A DNA stretch of 64,000 nt from Pachypanchax playfairii (GCA_006937955.1 SSNP01000015.1:2861006-2925005); one strand, 5' to 3'; positions 1 through 12,287 are shown, numbered from the stretch's first letter. Made by a program: numbers and translations. The notes: generated by a model from the letters alone, not told the origin.

Positions 1-1389
1 GTTTAATGCTTCAAATTCCAAAAACAGGCAACATATAAGAGTGTAAGTGAAGGATGGATCTGACAGAGTGCTCAGGGAGAAGGACTTGCTATAACTAAAA
101 GGAGATTCACTCGTTTAGGTTGCAGGTTGTTTGCCAAACAGACCAGACCACAGGACTTGGCTCGAGAGCAATCCTAAACTTTTATTTTAAAACTGCACCC
201 ACATCTGTCCCAAATTATAGGGCTTGGTCTTGGGATAGTCACCCCTGTGGTTTGGACAAGAGGTGCATATATCCAGTACTTCCCATGTAGTTTTACTCCA
301 AATAGACAAATGATTTTTTTGCTTTTTTATGTGCAAATTTTGTAGATGATATTTTAAAAAAGAAGAACACAGACTAGTGAAGGAACGAGACACATAAAAG
401 AATGTTTTTGGCTTTGTCAGTAAGTGATTTCTTGTGTTGTGACCAGAGGTGAGGCCCAGTATATTGAGTGCAGAGAGGTTTGTTTAAACAGCACTGAACT
501 ATCAGCCAATTAGTCTGTTTCTTCTGCCAAATTTGATGTGAAATGGAAATAAACAAGTCTGCCACCAGCTGATGCTCATTCGGTCACTGACTTATCTGCT
601 GAGACGTGACCACAAGAAAAACAGCCTGACAAACAACTCAGAAATCACAGTTGTTACTTTCCACATCCCTGTTTTTAAATGTGAAGATTCCCGAGGAAGA
701 GATGTTGTGTTTGCTAAAATAAAAGAAACATTTGGCTGCCATTTATATTTAATAGCAACCATGTTTTGACCTTTTCACTCCTTGCTAGATGTCTGTAATT
801 TTGAAATCTAATCTAAAGATCTAACATTGTCTCACAAGCCCGCCTGTGTAGCAAATTATGCAACAAGGGTGGGCTTGTGGGTTTTATATGAAGAGTTAAA
901 GGATGGGTTGGGGTATGGAGGGCTCTGTGTGTGGGTTGCTGCATGTTTGTGTGAACATCTCTGGAATAAACTCCATGCTCAGTATCAAACTCTATTTTCC
1001 CTTCAAAGAAACCAGAGGAAGAAACACAGAAATTTCTGCACCCACAATCCCACCCTCTTGTTTAATTACAAGGAAAAAATGAATTTATATGAATTTCTTT
1101 AACATGTTTTCAAACATTTTTATTGATTCTCAAAGGTTTGTGTATATTCTCAGTCATCCATGCATGATGCGCCCTTCTATCTTCCAAACACAAAGCTGTG
1201 CATCTTACCAAAGAGTAACAATTTTCTCTGTTCTGTTCACACAACATTGTTCCAAAACTCTTGCGGAAAATCATTGTAAGTTCTTACAGTGACTAAGAAG
1301 ACATCACATGTCCAGTGTTGCCAAAACCAGAGGAAACTTTAATAATTTTCAGGTTTCTGATTGTTACTTACGATGTCTCTTTTTTCCAG
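1..1389 (+). other. Intron of adamts15
   Basis: This is the AT-rich 5' flank of the first visible exon. I searched it for the preceding metalloprotease/disintegrin exon and found no supporting cysteine pattern or splice-bounded frame. The remaining exons must lie before position 1. Confidence 0.7.
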
Positions 1390-1673
1390 GGGATTGTTTG
1401 CTTGACCAACCCCAGAAGACCTTAGTTCTTCCTGATGTACTGCCTGGATCATCTTACAGCCTCAACCGTCAGTGTGAGCTGGCCTTTGGAGAAGACTCCA
1501 GGCCGTGTCCTTTAATTCAGCCGCCATGCAGTCGATTGTGGTGTACAGGAAAATCCAGTGGCCATTTGATGTGTATGACCAGGCACTTCCCGTGGGCAGA
1601 CGGCACCCATTGTGGTGATGGACAGGTCTGTGACCGAGGGGTCTGCTCTGCCAAACAAGTCCAAAATATGAAG
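1390..1673 (+). CDS. adamts15: adamts15 exon: disintegrin-like/cysteine-rich segment
   Basis: The acceptor is tttttccag at 1381-1389 and the donor AAG|gtaaaac after 1673. The exon starts with two bases of a split codon, then reads DCLLDQPQKTLVLPD and on through LWCTGK and HFPWADGTHCGDG, the conserved cysteine pattern that follows the catalytic domain in ADAMTS proteases. It ends in phase 0. No further exon is recognisable upstream in 1-1389. Confidence 0.9.
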
Positions 1674-4175
1674 GTAAAACTCAACACAAAGACCTGAGCA
1701 GTATATCAAAACACACCTGGATGTCTTAAATGGACAATGTTCTATTTTTTTTGGTTTTCCAGGTAGATGGACGCTGGGGGAAGTGGGGTCCATTTGGTTC
1801 CTGTTCACGTACTTGTGGAGGTGGTGTTCAACTATCTAAAAGGGAGTGTAACAACCCAGTTCCATCAAACGGGGGCAAATACTGCCAAGGGGTCCGGGTC
1901 AAATATCGTTCCTGCAACCTACAGCACTGCCTAGACACTGGTAGATGTCACTCAGACAAGACTTTGGACATTAGACAGAAAACTAAGTCCAGCAACAGTT
2001 ATGTTTGATTCTATCTCTTACCTGCTGTATGTCTCTGTTGCTTTGTCCAGGAAAGACATACCGTGAAGAGCAGTGTCAAAACTCTGGACACAGCTTCAAT
2101 AGTAACCGTGTCACCCACTCTGTGGTGTGGGTACCAAAGTACTCTGGAATTACACCCAATGACAGATGCAAACTCATTTGCAGGGCCAACGGCACCGGCT
2201 ACTTTCATGTCCTTTCACCCAAGGTAACCTACCTACCTACCTACCTACCTACCTACCTACCTACCTACCTACCTACCTACCTACCTACCTACCTACCTAC
2301 CTACCTACCTACCTACCTACCTGCCTACCTAAGTTCTGAAGAATCTGAATTTTGCATTGCATTGTTACACCACTAGTCAAAGCGTGTCCAAACTTTTGAC
2401 TCATGTATACCGAGTTTTGTGGCTATTTGCAACAATAACACGTAAAAGTAAAATTCAGGTGATGGAAAGATTATCAGTTGCATAAATTGCTGTGGAATTA
2501 TTGAGATTGGAGTTGTTTAAAAATGGCAGCTGTGGCAAGGCTTTTAGCTTGTTTACCTAATCCATAATAATCTGTAATTGTCCAAAGAGCTCTCTGCATC
2601 AGGTAATACGTTCCACAAAAACCCACTTGAGAAGATCTAATCTTTCTCTTTAATACCAAACTGAAAGTGAATATAGAATAAAATTAATTTATGTCAGCCA
2701 GCTGCCTCTGTTCTTAGTTTAAAAAGCAAAAGAAGGAATGAAGAAGAGAAGGAGGACCGTTTATCTCCTTCAGATAGCAGGGTGTAGGATGAGCCTGAGC
2801 AGCAGGGAGACAGAGTTCAGACTCTAGCACACATCATACAGATGCACACAGCAGCTGGATGTTTTAACCATAAAGTTGTGACACTAAGGGGGAAGAAATT
2901 TCTGCACTGTGTACGATTTACAACATGAAAGTAAGTTTTAGAGTTGGCTCTCCAAAAGGTTATATACTGTACCAAGGTTTTTGTAACAGTGATAAATACA
3001 TTTCTCACAAACAGAAATATGCAAATATTTAGTTAGTTTATTTATGATATAAGATGTGTTCAATGATTTTGAATGAAGTTACTATGTGTTTTTATTTGTG
3101 CATTGCAGGTGGTTGATGGGACGCCATGTTCGCCAGATTCCACTGGAGTGTGTGTCCAAGGTAAATGCATCAAGGCTGGATGTGATGGTAAGATAGGCTC
3201 CAGCAAGAAGTTTGATAAGTGTGGGATCTGTGGAGGCGACAACAAGGGCTGCAAGAAGGTGTCGGGACTCTTCACAAAGCCTATGTGAGTAAAACCTACG
3301 ACATCATCAGATGCTTCAGCTTCCATCAGATTCATGCATCTATCACGAGCTCCAACTGAATGTAAAATGTTTTGGCTTGCAGGCATGGCTACAACTTTGT
3401 TGTCATGTTGCCAGTGGGTGCAGCCAACATAGACATTCGCCAGCGAGGCTACAAGGGAATGCTGAGTGATGACAACTATTTGGCGGTGAAGAACAATGAG
3501 GGTCATTACCTGCTCAATGGAAATTACATTGTGTCAGCTGGAGAGAAAGACATCCATGTAAAGAACAGCCTGCTGCGCTACAGCGGCACATCTGGCCTCT
3601 CTGAGACCCTGCAAGCTGTGAAACCCTTGGGAGAAACCTTAACGGTGGAAGTACTGTGTGCAGGCCAGATAACACCTCCTCGAATCCGCTACTCCTTCTA
3701 CCTCCACCGTCAAATCAAGGAGGATAAAACTCTGAGCAAAGAGGAGCATGAAAACTCAAAGAATAGTGTCCTGATCAAAGATGGCAGCACAGAGAAAGGA
3801 AGAGACACTCTGAAAAGTTCTTTCAGCAATGACGATTCTGATCCTGGGAAATGGATAACCACATCCTGGAACAAGTGCTCAGTGTCCTGCGGTGGCGGTT
3901 TCCAGAGGAGGTTGGTGCAGTGTCTAAGAGCAGATGGGAAACCAGGGTTGGACTGTGATTTTTCACAAAGACCCTTGGCTACCAGAGTTTGTGGAGACCC
4001 TTGTGCTGACTGGCACATTGGGCAGTGGTCATCCTGCTCCAGAACCTGTGGGAAGGGCTTCAAGAGACGATCTCTGCTCTGCAAAACCCAAAGTGGGGAT
4101 CTTCTCACAAGGGACCGCTGCAGTGGAATTCGTAAACCACAGGAGCTGGACTTCTGTAACCAGAGGCCTTGTTAG
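1390..4175 (+). CDS. adamts15: ADAMTS15-like secreted metalloprotease, C-terminal half (last five exons; gene continues before the window)
   Basis: Five exons (1390-1673, 1763-1940, 2051-2223, 3109-3284, 3383-4175) join with AG/GT borders and consistent phases into 533 residues ending at TAG 4173-4175. In order they give the ADAMTS cysteine-rich segment (CLLDQP, WADGT, CGDGQVC), a first TSP1 repeat (CSRTCGGG), a second cysteine-rich block (KCKLICRANGTGY-like, then GCDG and CGICGGDN), the cysteine-poor spacer (DIRQRGYKG, DDNYLA) and two TSP1 repeats (CSVSCGGG, CSRTCGKG). The family cleaves extracellular matrix proteoglycans; the zinc-binding catalytic domain is upstream and not seen. Two TSP1 repeats after the spacer exclude ADAMTS4, 5 and 8 architecture, and the C-terminal RKPQELDFC string matches what I recall of ADAMTS15 rather than ADAMTS1. 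The neighbour snx19 agrees with human 11q synteny. Teleosts can have a and b copies; I cannot tell which this is. Confidence 0.9.
1763..1940 (+). CDS. adamts15: adamts15 exon: first thrombospondin type 1 repeat
   Basis: The acceptor is ggttttccag and the donor gtagat follows 1940 (phase 1 end). It encodes VDGRWGKWGPFGSCSRTCGG and continues to CNLQHC. The Trp-x-x-Trp and CSRTCGGG motifs define the central TSP1 repeat, which sits between the disintegrin-like region and the cysteine-rich domain in every ADAMTS. Confidence 0.9.
2051..2223 (+). CDS. adamts15: adamts15 exon: cysteine-rich domain, first part
   Basis: The acceptor is tttgtccag at 2042-2050. The exon completes the Gly codon split after 1940 and reads KTYREEQCQNSGHSFN through VWVPKYSGITPNDRCKL and ICRANGTGYFHVLSPK. 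It ends in phase 0 at 2223. Its donor (GTAACC) runs straight into a CCTA microsatellite, so the intronic side of this splice site is repeat sequence from about position +4. Confidence 0.9.
2226..2331 (+). repeat. CCTA tetranucleotide microsatellite in an adamts15 intron
   Basis: About 26 near-perfect copies of the CCTA unit begin at the fourth base of the intron after the exon ending at 2223. One late unit is changed to CTGC. The open frame through it (repeated YLPT) is a by-product of the repeat. Confidence 0.97.
2332..3108 (+). other. Rest of the adamts15 intron
   Basis: Unique-looking AT-rich intron sequence between the microsatellite and the acceptor at 3108. No repeat or exon is recognised. 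Confidence 0.6.
3109..3284 (+). CDS. adamts15: adamts15 exon: cysteine-rich domain, second part
   Basis: The acceptor is tgcattgcag at 3099-3108 and the donor is a full-consensus gtgagt after 3284. It encodes VVDGTPCSPDSTGVCVQGKC, then GCDGKIGSSKKFDKCGICGG and DNKGCKKVSGLFTKPM, with the Met codon split across the next intron. This is the conserved end of the cysteine-rich domain before the spacer. Confidence 0.9.
3383..4175 (+). CDS. adamts15: adamts15 last exon: spacer and two C-terminal TSP1 repeats
   Basis: The acceptor is ggcttgcag before 3383. The exon encodes HGYNFVVMLPVGAANIDIRQ, the spacer fold, a Lys/Glu-rich linker (about 3715-3850), then TSP1 repeats beginning at WITTSWNKCSVSCGGG and WHIGQWSSCSRTCGKG. 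It closes with RKPQELDFCNQRPC and TAG. No internal stop or frameshift is seen. Confidence 0.9.
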
Positions 4176-4762
4176 TAACTCAAAACTATAAACAATATAA
4201 ACTATAGATGTTTTTTTTGTTTGTTTTCAATTGACTCAAGTGAATCTTTTGTAAATATCCTACTACATCTATCAGATGGGAGACGTTTCAATCTGCATTA
4301 TCGGGCTGTGAAAAGATATTGACAAACGTAATTTGGAAGCAAAACATGAACATGTGAAGGGAGAATGTGTTCCAATTAATTAAAACCAATTTATATACAA
4401 ATACAAACACAAACAAAAACCTAAAATTGAACAAAAAACAAAGGTTACCAGATGTAGGAAGAAACACTGATAGTACTTTGGATGCTTTTTGACAGAGGTG
4501 ACCACAGTTAGCATGATTCTATTCCAACAACTTTCACAGAAAGAATAATGAAACACTCAATGTTTCTGCTTCAGTGTTTGTCAGATTCATTTGAATCGGG
4601 CTCTTGGATTCAGATGAATCAGAGGAATTCGAGAGCCAGATTTTGAGTTTAATTGAAACCATGAAGTCGTGTCAGTGGTCATTAGGACCAAGCTGAGTTT
4701 GGTTTCATCCCTGTTCGTTTGTGTGACGGAGTTCACTGGGCTGTACCAGCATCGCTCTGCTC

Positions 4763-4768
4763 AATAAA
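4763..4768 (+). terminator. Proximal polyadenylation signal candidate of adamts15
   Basis: An AATAAA hexamer about 590 bases after the stop codon, before the transposon copy at 4968. Confidence 0.45.
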
Positions 4769-4967
4769 AGTTCAGGCCTTTGCACATCAACTTTTTATGT
4801 TTCTAAAAATCCATCACTAGGTGAATATCTTTATGAACAAAAGGAAAATGCTATTCTCGCCAAATTTGTTTCAACTTGTTTTGAAAATGTTATCTTTTGT
4901 TGTATTGTGACAGATTACATTTTTATTCGACTGAAGCTGAAAAAAATGCAAAATCCACCTATTTTAA

Positions 4968-5423
4968 AGAGGCCATTTCATACAAATTTCAGGACTTTGT
5001 GGTTATTTCTTAAGTTTTAACCAGTAATATGAAACATGTTATATCTAAAAAACGTCAAGAAACACTTATTAATGAGAGCAACGTATACTGTTTCCTGCCC
5101 CGCTGTGCATGGCAACATCAGGCGATCTCTCTTCCTGTTTGCTACGTCTTATGCTAACAGCTTTTAGCCAGCAGCATGCTAGGCGTGGTTTCAACTGCGG
5201 GAGCTGAAGAATACTAACGAACAAAGGAGTTGTGACGAAACAGATACAGGCCGTTCAGACTCGGGAGAATTCGGGTGTTATCACCACCTGCGTAGTTTGA
5301 GAGATTAAAACTGAAAGAGAAGTTGTTGACCTGTTTTCACACCCACTATGAAGGTAAGAACACCTGTGGTGCTAAAATATTCAACAGAAACCTCAGAAAA
5401 ACGTTTTTAATGGAAGGGCCTCT
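4968..5423 (-). mobile_element. TTAA-flanked non-autonomous element, copy 1 of 6 (internally deleted)
   Basis: It begins AGAGGCCATTTCATAC after TTAA (4964-4967) and ends GGGCCTCT before TTAA (5424-5427). It is the reverse complement of the copy at 8030. About 130 bases are missing after 'cacttattaa', so this copy is 456 bp. It lies in the presumed 3'UTR of adamts15. Confidence 0.85.
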
Positions 5424-6056
5424 TTAAAAGTCCTGAAGGGAAATGTGATTTAAAAATGGGAACAATGTGTTTATATGTTTTAACTTGCATCAGTGTTAGT
5501 GAAAAACAACAACATGTTTGGTGTGCAAAGCCTTTTAAAGTTGGTTGGAGTCCTGCAGTTTGTATTCAGCATGATTCACCGCAGCCTTCACTTGACCTTA
5601 ATCATTCATCTTCACACTTCATCATCTTCAGCCAGTCCTGAAGCCTGTTACGTCAGTCCTGTCTGGAACAGTTACTACAGATAATTTATTATCAAGGAAT
5701 TCATAAAGCACAGATGGAATGTGTCACGCTAGAATATCTTCATTCCTGACCTCCTTCCCTGAAACGACATGTCCTTCTCCAGTCTAATCCTCTCATTCAT
5801 TATGTATTTTTTGAGAAAAAGCCACATTGAACAGTCCAGCACTTAACTTCTGGATGATCCTGCATTAGTTGGAATATTACTATTTTTTTTTAGAAATCAG
5901 CTTTTGCACTTTATACAGCAAAAGAAAACAATGACTTACATGAGCTGTTCTGTATACTATGTATACATTTATTCAGCTTTGTGCAAAAACAAAAAAGTAG
6001 ATACTTTTTTACACAGGTACTTGTAATTGTCTTTGATTTTTGTATATTTATTCCAA

Positions 6057-6062
6057 AATAAA
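6057..6062 (+). terminator. Distal polyadenylation signal candidate of adamts15
   Basis: An AATAAA hexamer followed within 30 bases by a GT-rich and T-rich stretch, the usual layout of a functional vertebrate poly(A) site. Confidence 0.5.
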
Positions 6063-6820
6063 GCAGTAACTTTAACAGTTGTGGTGCATTTTTTACACAA
6101 AATATGTAGTGCTGACGTTGTGTATAATACGTTTTCTCCCTTTAATGCTCATTTGTGGTTTGTAAAGTAACATGTACTTTGTTTTGTAAAACTATGATGG
6201 ATGGTTTAATAGTTATTCTGTTAACCCAGAGTTCAAGATGTTGCGAAGTTTCCTTTAGATTTAAAGCACTTGTAGTGATAAAACATTTGTTCAGTCACAT
6301 TGTTCTCCAAAATAATTCAGTTTTATTCCTGACAAACCCCAATGATTTTACTGCGTTTAACTGCAATAACATAACCTTCAGTCAAACCTCATTGACAGCT
6401 CAGATTATGTCAGGTCAGTAATTATGGTTTTTCAGAATAAAGTTAACAAAACAGGTGATTCTTTGCTGGTCACATTGGTACCAAGTTGGTTTGAAGACAG
6501 AAGTAATGAAAAACTTTTACTTGTATGCTTAAGTGACTTCTGGTTGCTACAGAAACTATGAACAGCAGAAAAACATGTAGAAAACGGGCTTTAACGTCAA
6601 GTTGACAGATCGATGAAACGTTTTTATTATTGACCATAACAAGCACATTTGCAAGCAAATCACAATAATAAAACAAAGTTTGGTCAATCAAAGCTTTTCA
6701 TAAAGATGGTAGAAGATGGATCATTCTAGTTTTTGTTCTTTTTGTTCTGAACCTGATTCCATCTCCAGCTGGACTGACTGCACCTTACCATCCAGACAAT
6801 CCTGTATACCCCCGGGTGCC
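6063..6820. other. Intergenic, no gene recognised
   Basis: AT-rich sequence with short chance frames only. A further AATAAA lies near 6436. It leads into the microsatellite block at 6821. Confidence 0.5.
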
Positions 6821-7046
6821 CATCCATCCATCCATCCATCCATCCATCCATCCATCCATCCATCCATCCATCCATCCACCCACCCATCCATCCATCCATC
6901 CATCCATCCATCCATCCATCCATCCATCCATCCATCCATCCGCCCGCCCGCCCGTCCGTCCCTTCATCCGTCTGTCCATCCGTCCATCCGTCCATCCTTC
7001 CATCCATCCATCCATCCATCCATCCATCCATCCATCCATCCATCCA
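6821..7046 (+). repeat. CATC tetranucleotide microsatellite, partly degenerate
   Basis: Long runs of the CATC unit with a degenerate centre of CGCC/CGTC variants (about 6940-6995). The apparent proteins on both strands (HPSI and WMDG repeats) come only from the unit length of four read in three frames. Confidence 0.98.
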
Positions 7047-7076
7047 GATATACACACTGACAGACAGACAGACAGC

Positions 7077-7201
<125 letters not shown>

Positions 7202-8025
7202 GCTCTTTAACTTCACTACATTAATTACCTTCTCTCACATGTGCATCCACAGTAGGTGTAAAAGTGAGGTATGGGTGGTCATGATGCCTCGTAGCATTTC
7301 ACTGCAGCCTATAAACTAGACTTTACCAAGAATTAGTTTCACGGTCAACATTTCAGTCATGCAACTACAAATATTTTCCACCGGCTGAGCAGTGATGTGA
7401 ACTCATTCTCCCTGCTTTCGTGTCTGTGACCAGTCCAAGAATGCAGCTGTGTGTTGAGGTGGAAATTTTGAATTGTGCGATTTTCACATGACGACTTATG
7501 TATGTCTGACTGTCTGGCTTTAAGAAATAGGTCTGTGAGTCTGTGAGGCGGTCTCTTTTTTTTTTTAGAAGTGAGAAGAAAGCAATATTAAAAAAAAATG
7601 CAGAGTCTGACCTACATAAGGGAAGATAAAGAAAAAAAACTGGAGGAAATCCAATAGAAATATTTATTTGTTCCACTATTTGCTTGGCTTGTAGTCACAG
7701 CTAGCTGCTTCGTGTCTGTAAGTGAGCCAGATTTCTTATCAAAAGAATGTTTGGTTGAGAAAGCTTCTCACAAATCAAGTCTTTAAATTACACACGTATA
7801 ACATTATAAGTCAGAGACTTGTATTTAATTTGGACTCAGGACCAAAGGTGAACAATCCCAGCTGGTTTAAAGAAGTAACATTTTATCCAACACACATTTT
7901 CCAAAAATCTGATTACAGTTTTTGTTTTTACATAAAAAAAAGTACAAAAATTTTCCACAAGAAAGGAGGAAATAATGTGTTTGTTCATTTTAGGTCTAAT
8001 TTTATCAGAAATTAATTCTGGATTC
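7202..8025. other. Intergenic, no gene recognised
   Basis: No coding frame, splice-bounded exon or recognisable repeat between the GATA array and the transposon at 8030. Confidence 0.5.
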
Positions 8026-8029
8026 TTAA

Positions 8030-8611
8030 AGAGGCCCTTCCATTAAAAACTGTTTTTCTGAGGTTTCTGTTGAATATTTTAGCTCCACATGTGTTCTTAC
8101 CTTCATAGTGGGTGTGAAAACAGGTAAACAACTTCTCTTTCAGTTTTTATGTCTCAAACTACGCAGGTGGTGATAAAACCCGAGTTCTCCCGAGTCCGAA
8201 CGGCCTGTATCTGTTTCGTCACAACTCCTTTGTTCATTAGTTTTCGGCAGCTCCTGCAGTTGAAACCACACCTAGCATGCTGCTGGCTAAAAGCTGTAGC
8301 ATAACGTAGCAAACAGGAAGACACGACATCTGATGTTACCATGCACAGCGGGGCAGGAAATGGTATACCTTGCTCTCATAGGCTAGTTTGTTAGCCAATC
8401 AGAGTCCAGCAAATTCGAATAATGAATATGAACGAGATGCTGCTGAAGCCTGACGGAACGAGCCGGAACCACCCGAATTTTAAGGCAGACAGATTGAAAG
8501 GTCTGTTAATCAGTGTTTCCTGGTGTTTTTTTAGATATAAAATGTTTCATATTACTGATTAATACTTAAGAAATAACCACAAAGTCCTGAAATTTGTATG
8601 AAATGGCCTCT
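8030..8611 (+). mobile_element. TTAA-flanked non-autonomous element, copy 2 of 6 (near full length)
   Basis: The 582-bp element starts AGAGGCCCTTCCATT after TTAA (8026-8029) and ends TGAAATGGCCTCT before TTAA (8612-8615). The ends share the inverted AGAGGCC motif. The interior is non-coding. It is the best reference copy, because all other copies align along its length. Confidence 0.9.
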
Positions 8612-8615
8612 TTAA

Positions 8616-11177
8616 GTGAGTATTGCAGATTTTAAATAATCCACACAGACTTTACCACTATTTTTTGTTTAAATGTTTTTCACCAAGCATCATCATAAAC
8701 CAAATGATCTGTGTATCATCAACAAGCTTCTGGCATTATTTCAGTCTTCTAATGTTTGAGTGTGTTTCTTTGTGTTAGAACTTGTTTAAATTAAATGAGT
8801 TGGTAATTTTAATTTCTTTGTAAAATTTGTCCCGATTAAACCCAGATTTTAAGCCCAGTCCATTTTTTTTTATTAGGGTTCAGGTCAGAACTTTGGCAAA
8901 GGGTTAAAAAATATCACCTGAATTTAAAATTTATCCAAAGAGTAAATATTTTTACCTTGAAATTTGCAGTTATGGTGATAAGTTTCTTTGTTCTTCTCAT
9001 GTAGGAGGTTTCTCCCTCTGAGGAAGGAGGAAAAATATTTAAACAACATTTATCTCTGAACAAGTAGACAGAGCATTTGTATTTTTTATTTCTAAAACAA
9101 TAAGTCTTATTTTATTTTCCTGATTTACTCTCCTCAGCTGCAGAGGGATGTCATTGAACCCTGATCTTTATTGCATTTCCTGTTTAAATAAATAACCCAT
9201 CACTCCACATTCTTTTTCCTCTGTCTTGGTTGTTCCCTTGTGACCAAGGAAACATTAACCCCTGATCAGCGAAACCATCATAAACTGTGTCTGTAAGCAC
9301 TAAAAGTTAAAATGAAAAAGTTCGATTTGGCATATTCTCTATGAACCATCTGCCGGATATTTTTTTGTAATGCTTTTGTTGCTTTTGCTGAGTTGTACGG
9401 ACTTCACACCACACAAATTTGCTTTGAAATTGGACCTATAATAATGAATTTCTCCAGTAAAACCCAACATAAACATAAAGAGAACAGATTAATGTGGCTT
9501 AGTTAAATGAAATGATACGTTTGTGACACTTTTGAGTTTAGAAAGGAGTGGCATCATTAACCTGAAAACAATGTGTCCAAATTTCCAGTGGTCCCAATGA
9601 CCTCATAACTCCGTTTTTACTTGTATTTTGTGATCATCTAACCCAAAGCAGCATCCTGGTAGGGTCCAAGAGATTCAAGATCAGCCTCCAGTGAAATTCG
9701 ACCACATTGGTCGATTTTGCATTCTGTAAAAACGACCCTATATACTGTATGCGACCCCTAACCCTAACGTTAATCCTTCTGCTTACTAATGTGATCAAAC
9801 AACAAAATATTCTGCTTTGCAGTAGGTGCATATCTTTACATTGTAAAGCAAATCTTTATATTATAATGAGACCTACTGCTGGTGTGAGTATGGGTGCTGT
9901 AGCATCGTCTCAGGAACTTCGGGTGTAACTTGGTGTTGGAAGTAGCAGAAAAACCTACATAGCAAGTAATAAGACCATGGAATTATCTTCAATTATTCGA
10001 AAGGTTTTTGGATTTTTTAATTTTTTTTGCAATCCAGCCACTTCGTCAGGGGTTGTATGGGACAGAGAGAGTGTTTTGGGGTTAGAGAGATTGGGTGAAT
10101 GGTACTCATTCTGCACTAACTCAAGAACATTGACAATGCATCATAGACTTTGTGTCTCTTCTATTCCTGATATTTACAATCTGACGGTAGTGTTTAAGAA
10201 ATAATTTGGCTATTTTTTGGAAAACTCTTGATGCTTTGACATAAGATGATGTGAGCTTTCTGAGCCTGATCATTTGCTATAAGAAAGTTACTGGTTCTTT
10301 TAGCACCTTCAGTCCTGATGCTGGTCTGAAGTTAGGCTGCCCTCTGAGCTGCAAGGTTTTGAACAAATACAACCTCAAATTTAACAGTTTTCATATGTTC
10401 TAAATCTCACCGTAGGTCATGAGCTCAGGCTGACTGAACAAACAAGATCATAGCTGCAGGTCATGGAAATTAGACTCTTTTGTTTGGACTGTAAACTCAC
10501 ACTAGAAAACATCTACAGAGATCTGACACATTAGAGAAGCATCCAACTGGGCAGAGATCACAGAACACATCCAAACAATGCAGGGGATATTATTCATCCC
10601 CTCTGGCTTGGAAAACCTCCAAAAAGGGAAGGAAGAAGTATTTGGGGACCAATACATGCAAGGCTATTTTATTAGACTGTGTTATCTGTTATCATTGTTT
10701 TAACAAGAGGTCAACTGAAATGACAATGATGTAAACACAGTGTCTGTCTTTTCCTCTTTCTTCCAGCATTTTTTTTTTCAGATTGTGGAGTAAATTGTTT
10801 GATGTCATTCTATAAAAAGATTCCGATGTCTTAGAGACTTAACAAAGTTTTACATCTGTTGTGTAGTAAATTTTAGCATTCGTTATCCAAACACAGTGAA
10901 AAATTAGCTCACGATAGGTGTGGACCCACTGACCTTTTGCCCTGTTTAAAATTAATCTAATCCCTCAGTAAGAGCACAAGAAATTATCTATGAAGTGACA
11001 CACTAGAGCTCCAGTGTTGTGGCTTATGTGCAAATAAACCAAAAATACCCAAATATGTACAAGAAACCAGCTGTCCACTGCAGTTACAAGATTAAATGAC
11101 TCAAGACTGAATAAACTGTATGCCCAAAAAAATGAGATATTTAACTTTCTGCTGAATTTATGGAAAATGTAAAAAGC
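8616..11177. other. Intergenic, no gene recognised
   Basis: AT-rich spacer. Around 9700-9770 a segment with a TTGGTCGATTTTG core is shared in inverted form with the snx19 intron at 59.3 kb and marks a dispersed repeat. Nothing else could be identified. Confidence 0.45.
9695..9770 (+). repeat. Dispersed repeat fragment with TTGGTCGATTTTG core
   Basis: The text around 'cattggtcgattttg' followed by 'aaaacgac', 'ctata' and 'tatgc' reappears as the reverse complement near 59280-59330. It ends in two CCCTAA units that are too few to be telomeric. The repeat class is unknown. Confidence 0.45.
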
Positions 11178-11181
11178 TTAA

Positions 11182-12287
11182 AGGGACTCTGAGCAAGTTT
11201 AACCACAAATAAATGTATAGAACTGTACAATTTCTTCCTCATACATGCTCCAACAATGTCCTGGTCAATAGAAAGAGCCCAGGCATTTTCACTGTAGTTG
11301 CCTCTATGTGCATGTAAAATCATTTTATTAGCTATTAATAGAGCTTGTTCGGGTCGAACACACACCGTACTTTCTAGAGGCACTTGAATGCATCATGGAG
11401 TCATGCGCGTTCATGCTCAGGCGTAGCGTTTACTATCACTAGCTAAAAGCTGCAGAGAGAGTAGCGTTTGAAACATGGATTCTACCGAGAACGAGAGACA
11501 CACTCCAACCCAGAACCAAAACAAGAGTTTTTTCCAGCATGACAAAAAGAAACTTGAGTCGGATCGACGGAGGTAAAGATTGGTTTGGCATTTGAGAAGT
11601 GGAAAATGCTAAGAGAATCTTGGTATGAGAAAAGACCTGCATTCTGCGTCATTTTTGCTTGAAAGGTGAGAAATTATTACTAAATACGCAGGGAAATGAG
11701 TTGTGTCAAGTTCTGTGAGCGACTGTACTGAGTGAGTCATCTTCTTAGGAAGAAGATCTTTGGTTGGAGCGCTGGAACACCTGCTCGTTAAGCTGCTCGT
11801 TAAGCTGGGTGGCAGAGAAGAAGCTTCGGAGCGCCTGCTGGATTACACTTGATGCTTCTGTGTCTCCTCAGACTCTCCCGAGCTCTGTGAAACCCGGAGT
11901 CATCTGAACCTATCTCTCTGCATGCTCATTGCCCTGAGTTTGATCATTGTTTAAAATAAAGTCAGTTTTAACAACTCTGATATCTGAGTCCAGCCTGAGT
12001 TCTGCATGTGAGTCAAACGCTTATCTGAGTCCATGAAAAGTTGATGCTTCCAGGAGTTTCCACATACTTCCTGTAGTAGAAACATTTTTAAGCTGTCTGA
12101 CGTGCTCACAGCTGATTTGGTTTAAATATTATACATCACATTATACATCTCAGTCAAAGTCATGCCTGCGAATCTGTAAATTGTCAAATATGGGACTAGC
12201 TCAGCTGTGAGTGCACGTACAGCACGCGCGCCTCATGCACAAGCGGCAATCGTGAGCCCAAACATTGGAAAACTGCTTAGAGCAGCT
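11182..12287. mobile_element. TTAA-flanked MITE of T2/Kolobok type
   Basis: The left end AGGGACTCTGAGCAAGTTT after TTAA (11178-11181) pairs with the right end, whose reverse complement is AGCTGCTCTAAGCAGTTTT, before TTAA (12288-12291). The roughly 1.1-kb interior is non-coding. TTAA targets with AGG-like tips are known from T2/Kolobok MITEs; piggyBac also uses TTAA. Confidence 0.65.

Larger units (their letters stand above)
4176..6085 (+). other. adamts15: adamts15 3' untranslated region (probable extent)
   Basis: This stretch has no open frame worth calling. Two AATAAA hexamers (4763-4768 and 6057-6062) offer alternative ends, and the second is followed by GT/T-rich sequence. If the distal one is used, the 3'UTR is about 1.9 kb and contains a TTAA-flanked transposon copy at 4968-5423. 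The extent is inferred from sequence signals only. Confidence 0.5.

Noticed and set aside
2005..2376. A single continuous frame through the adamts15 exon and the CCTA array
   Set aside because: The frame reads past a proper splice donor into the intron; the YLPT run is the microsatellite.
9750..9770. CCCTAA units as a possible internal telomere repeat
   Set aside because: Only two units are present; this is too short and sits in a dispersed repeat.
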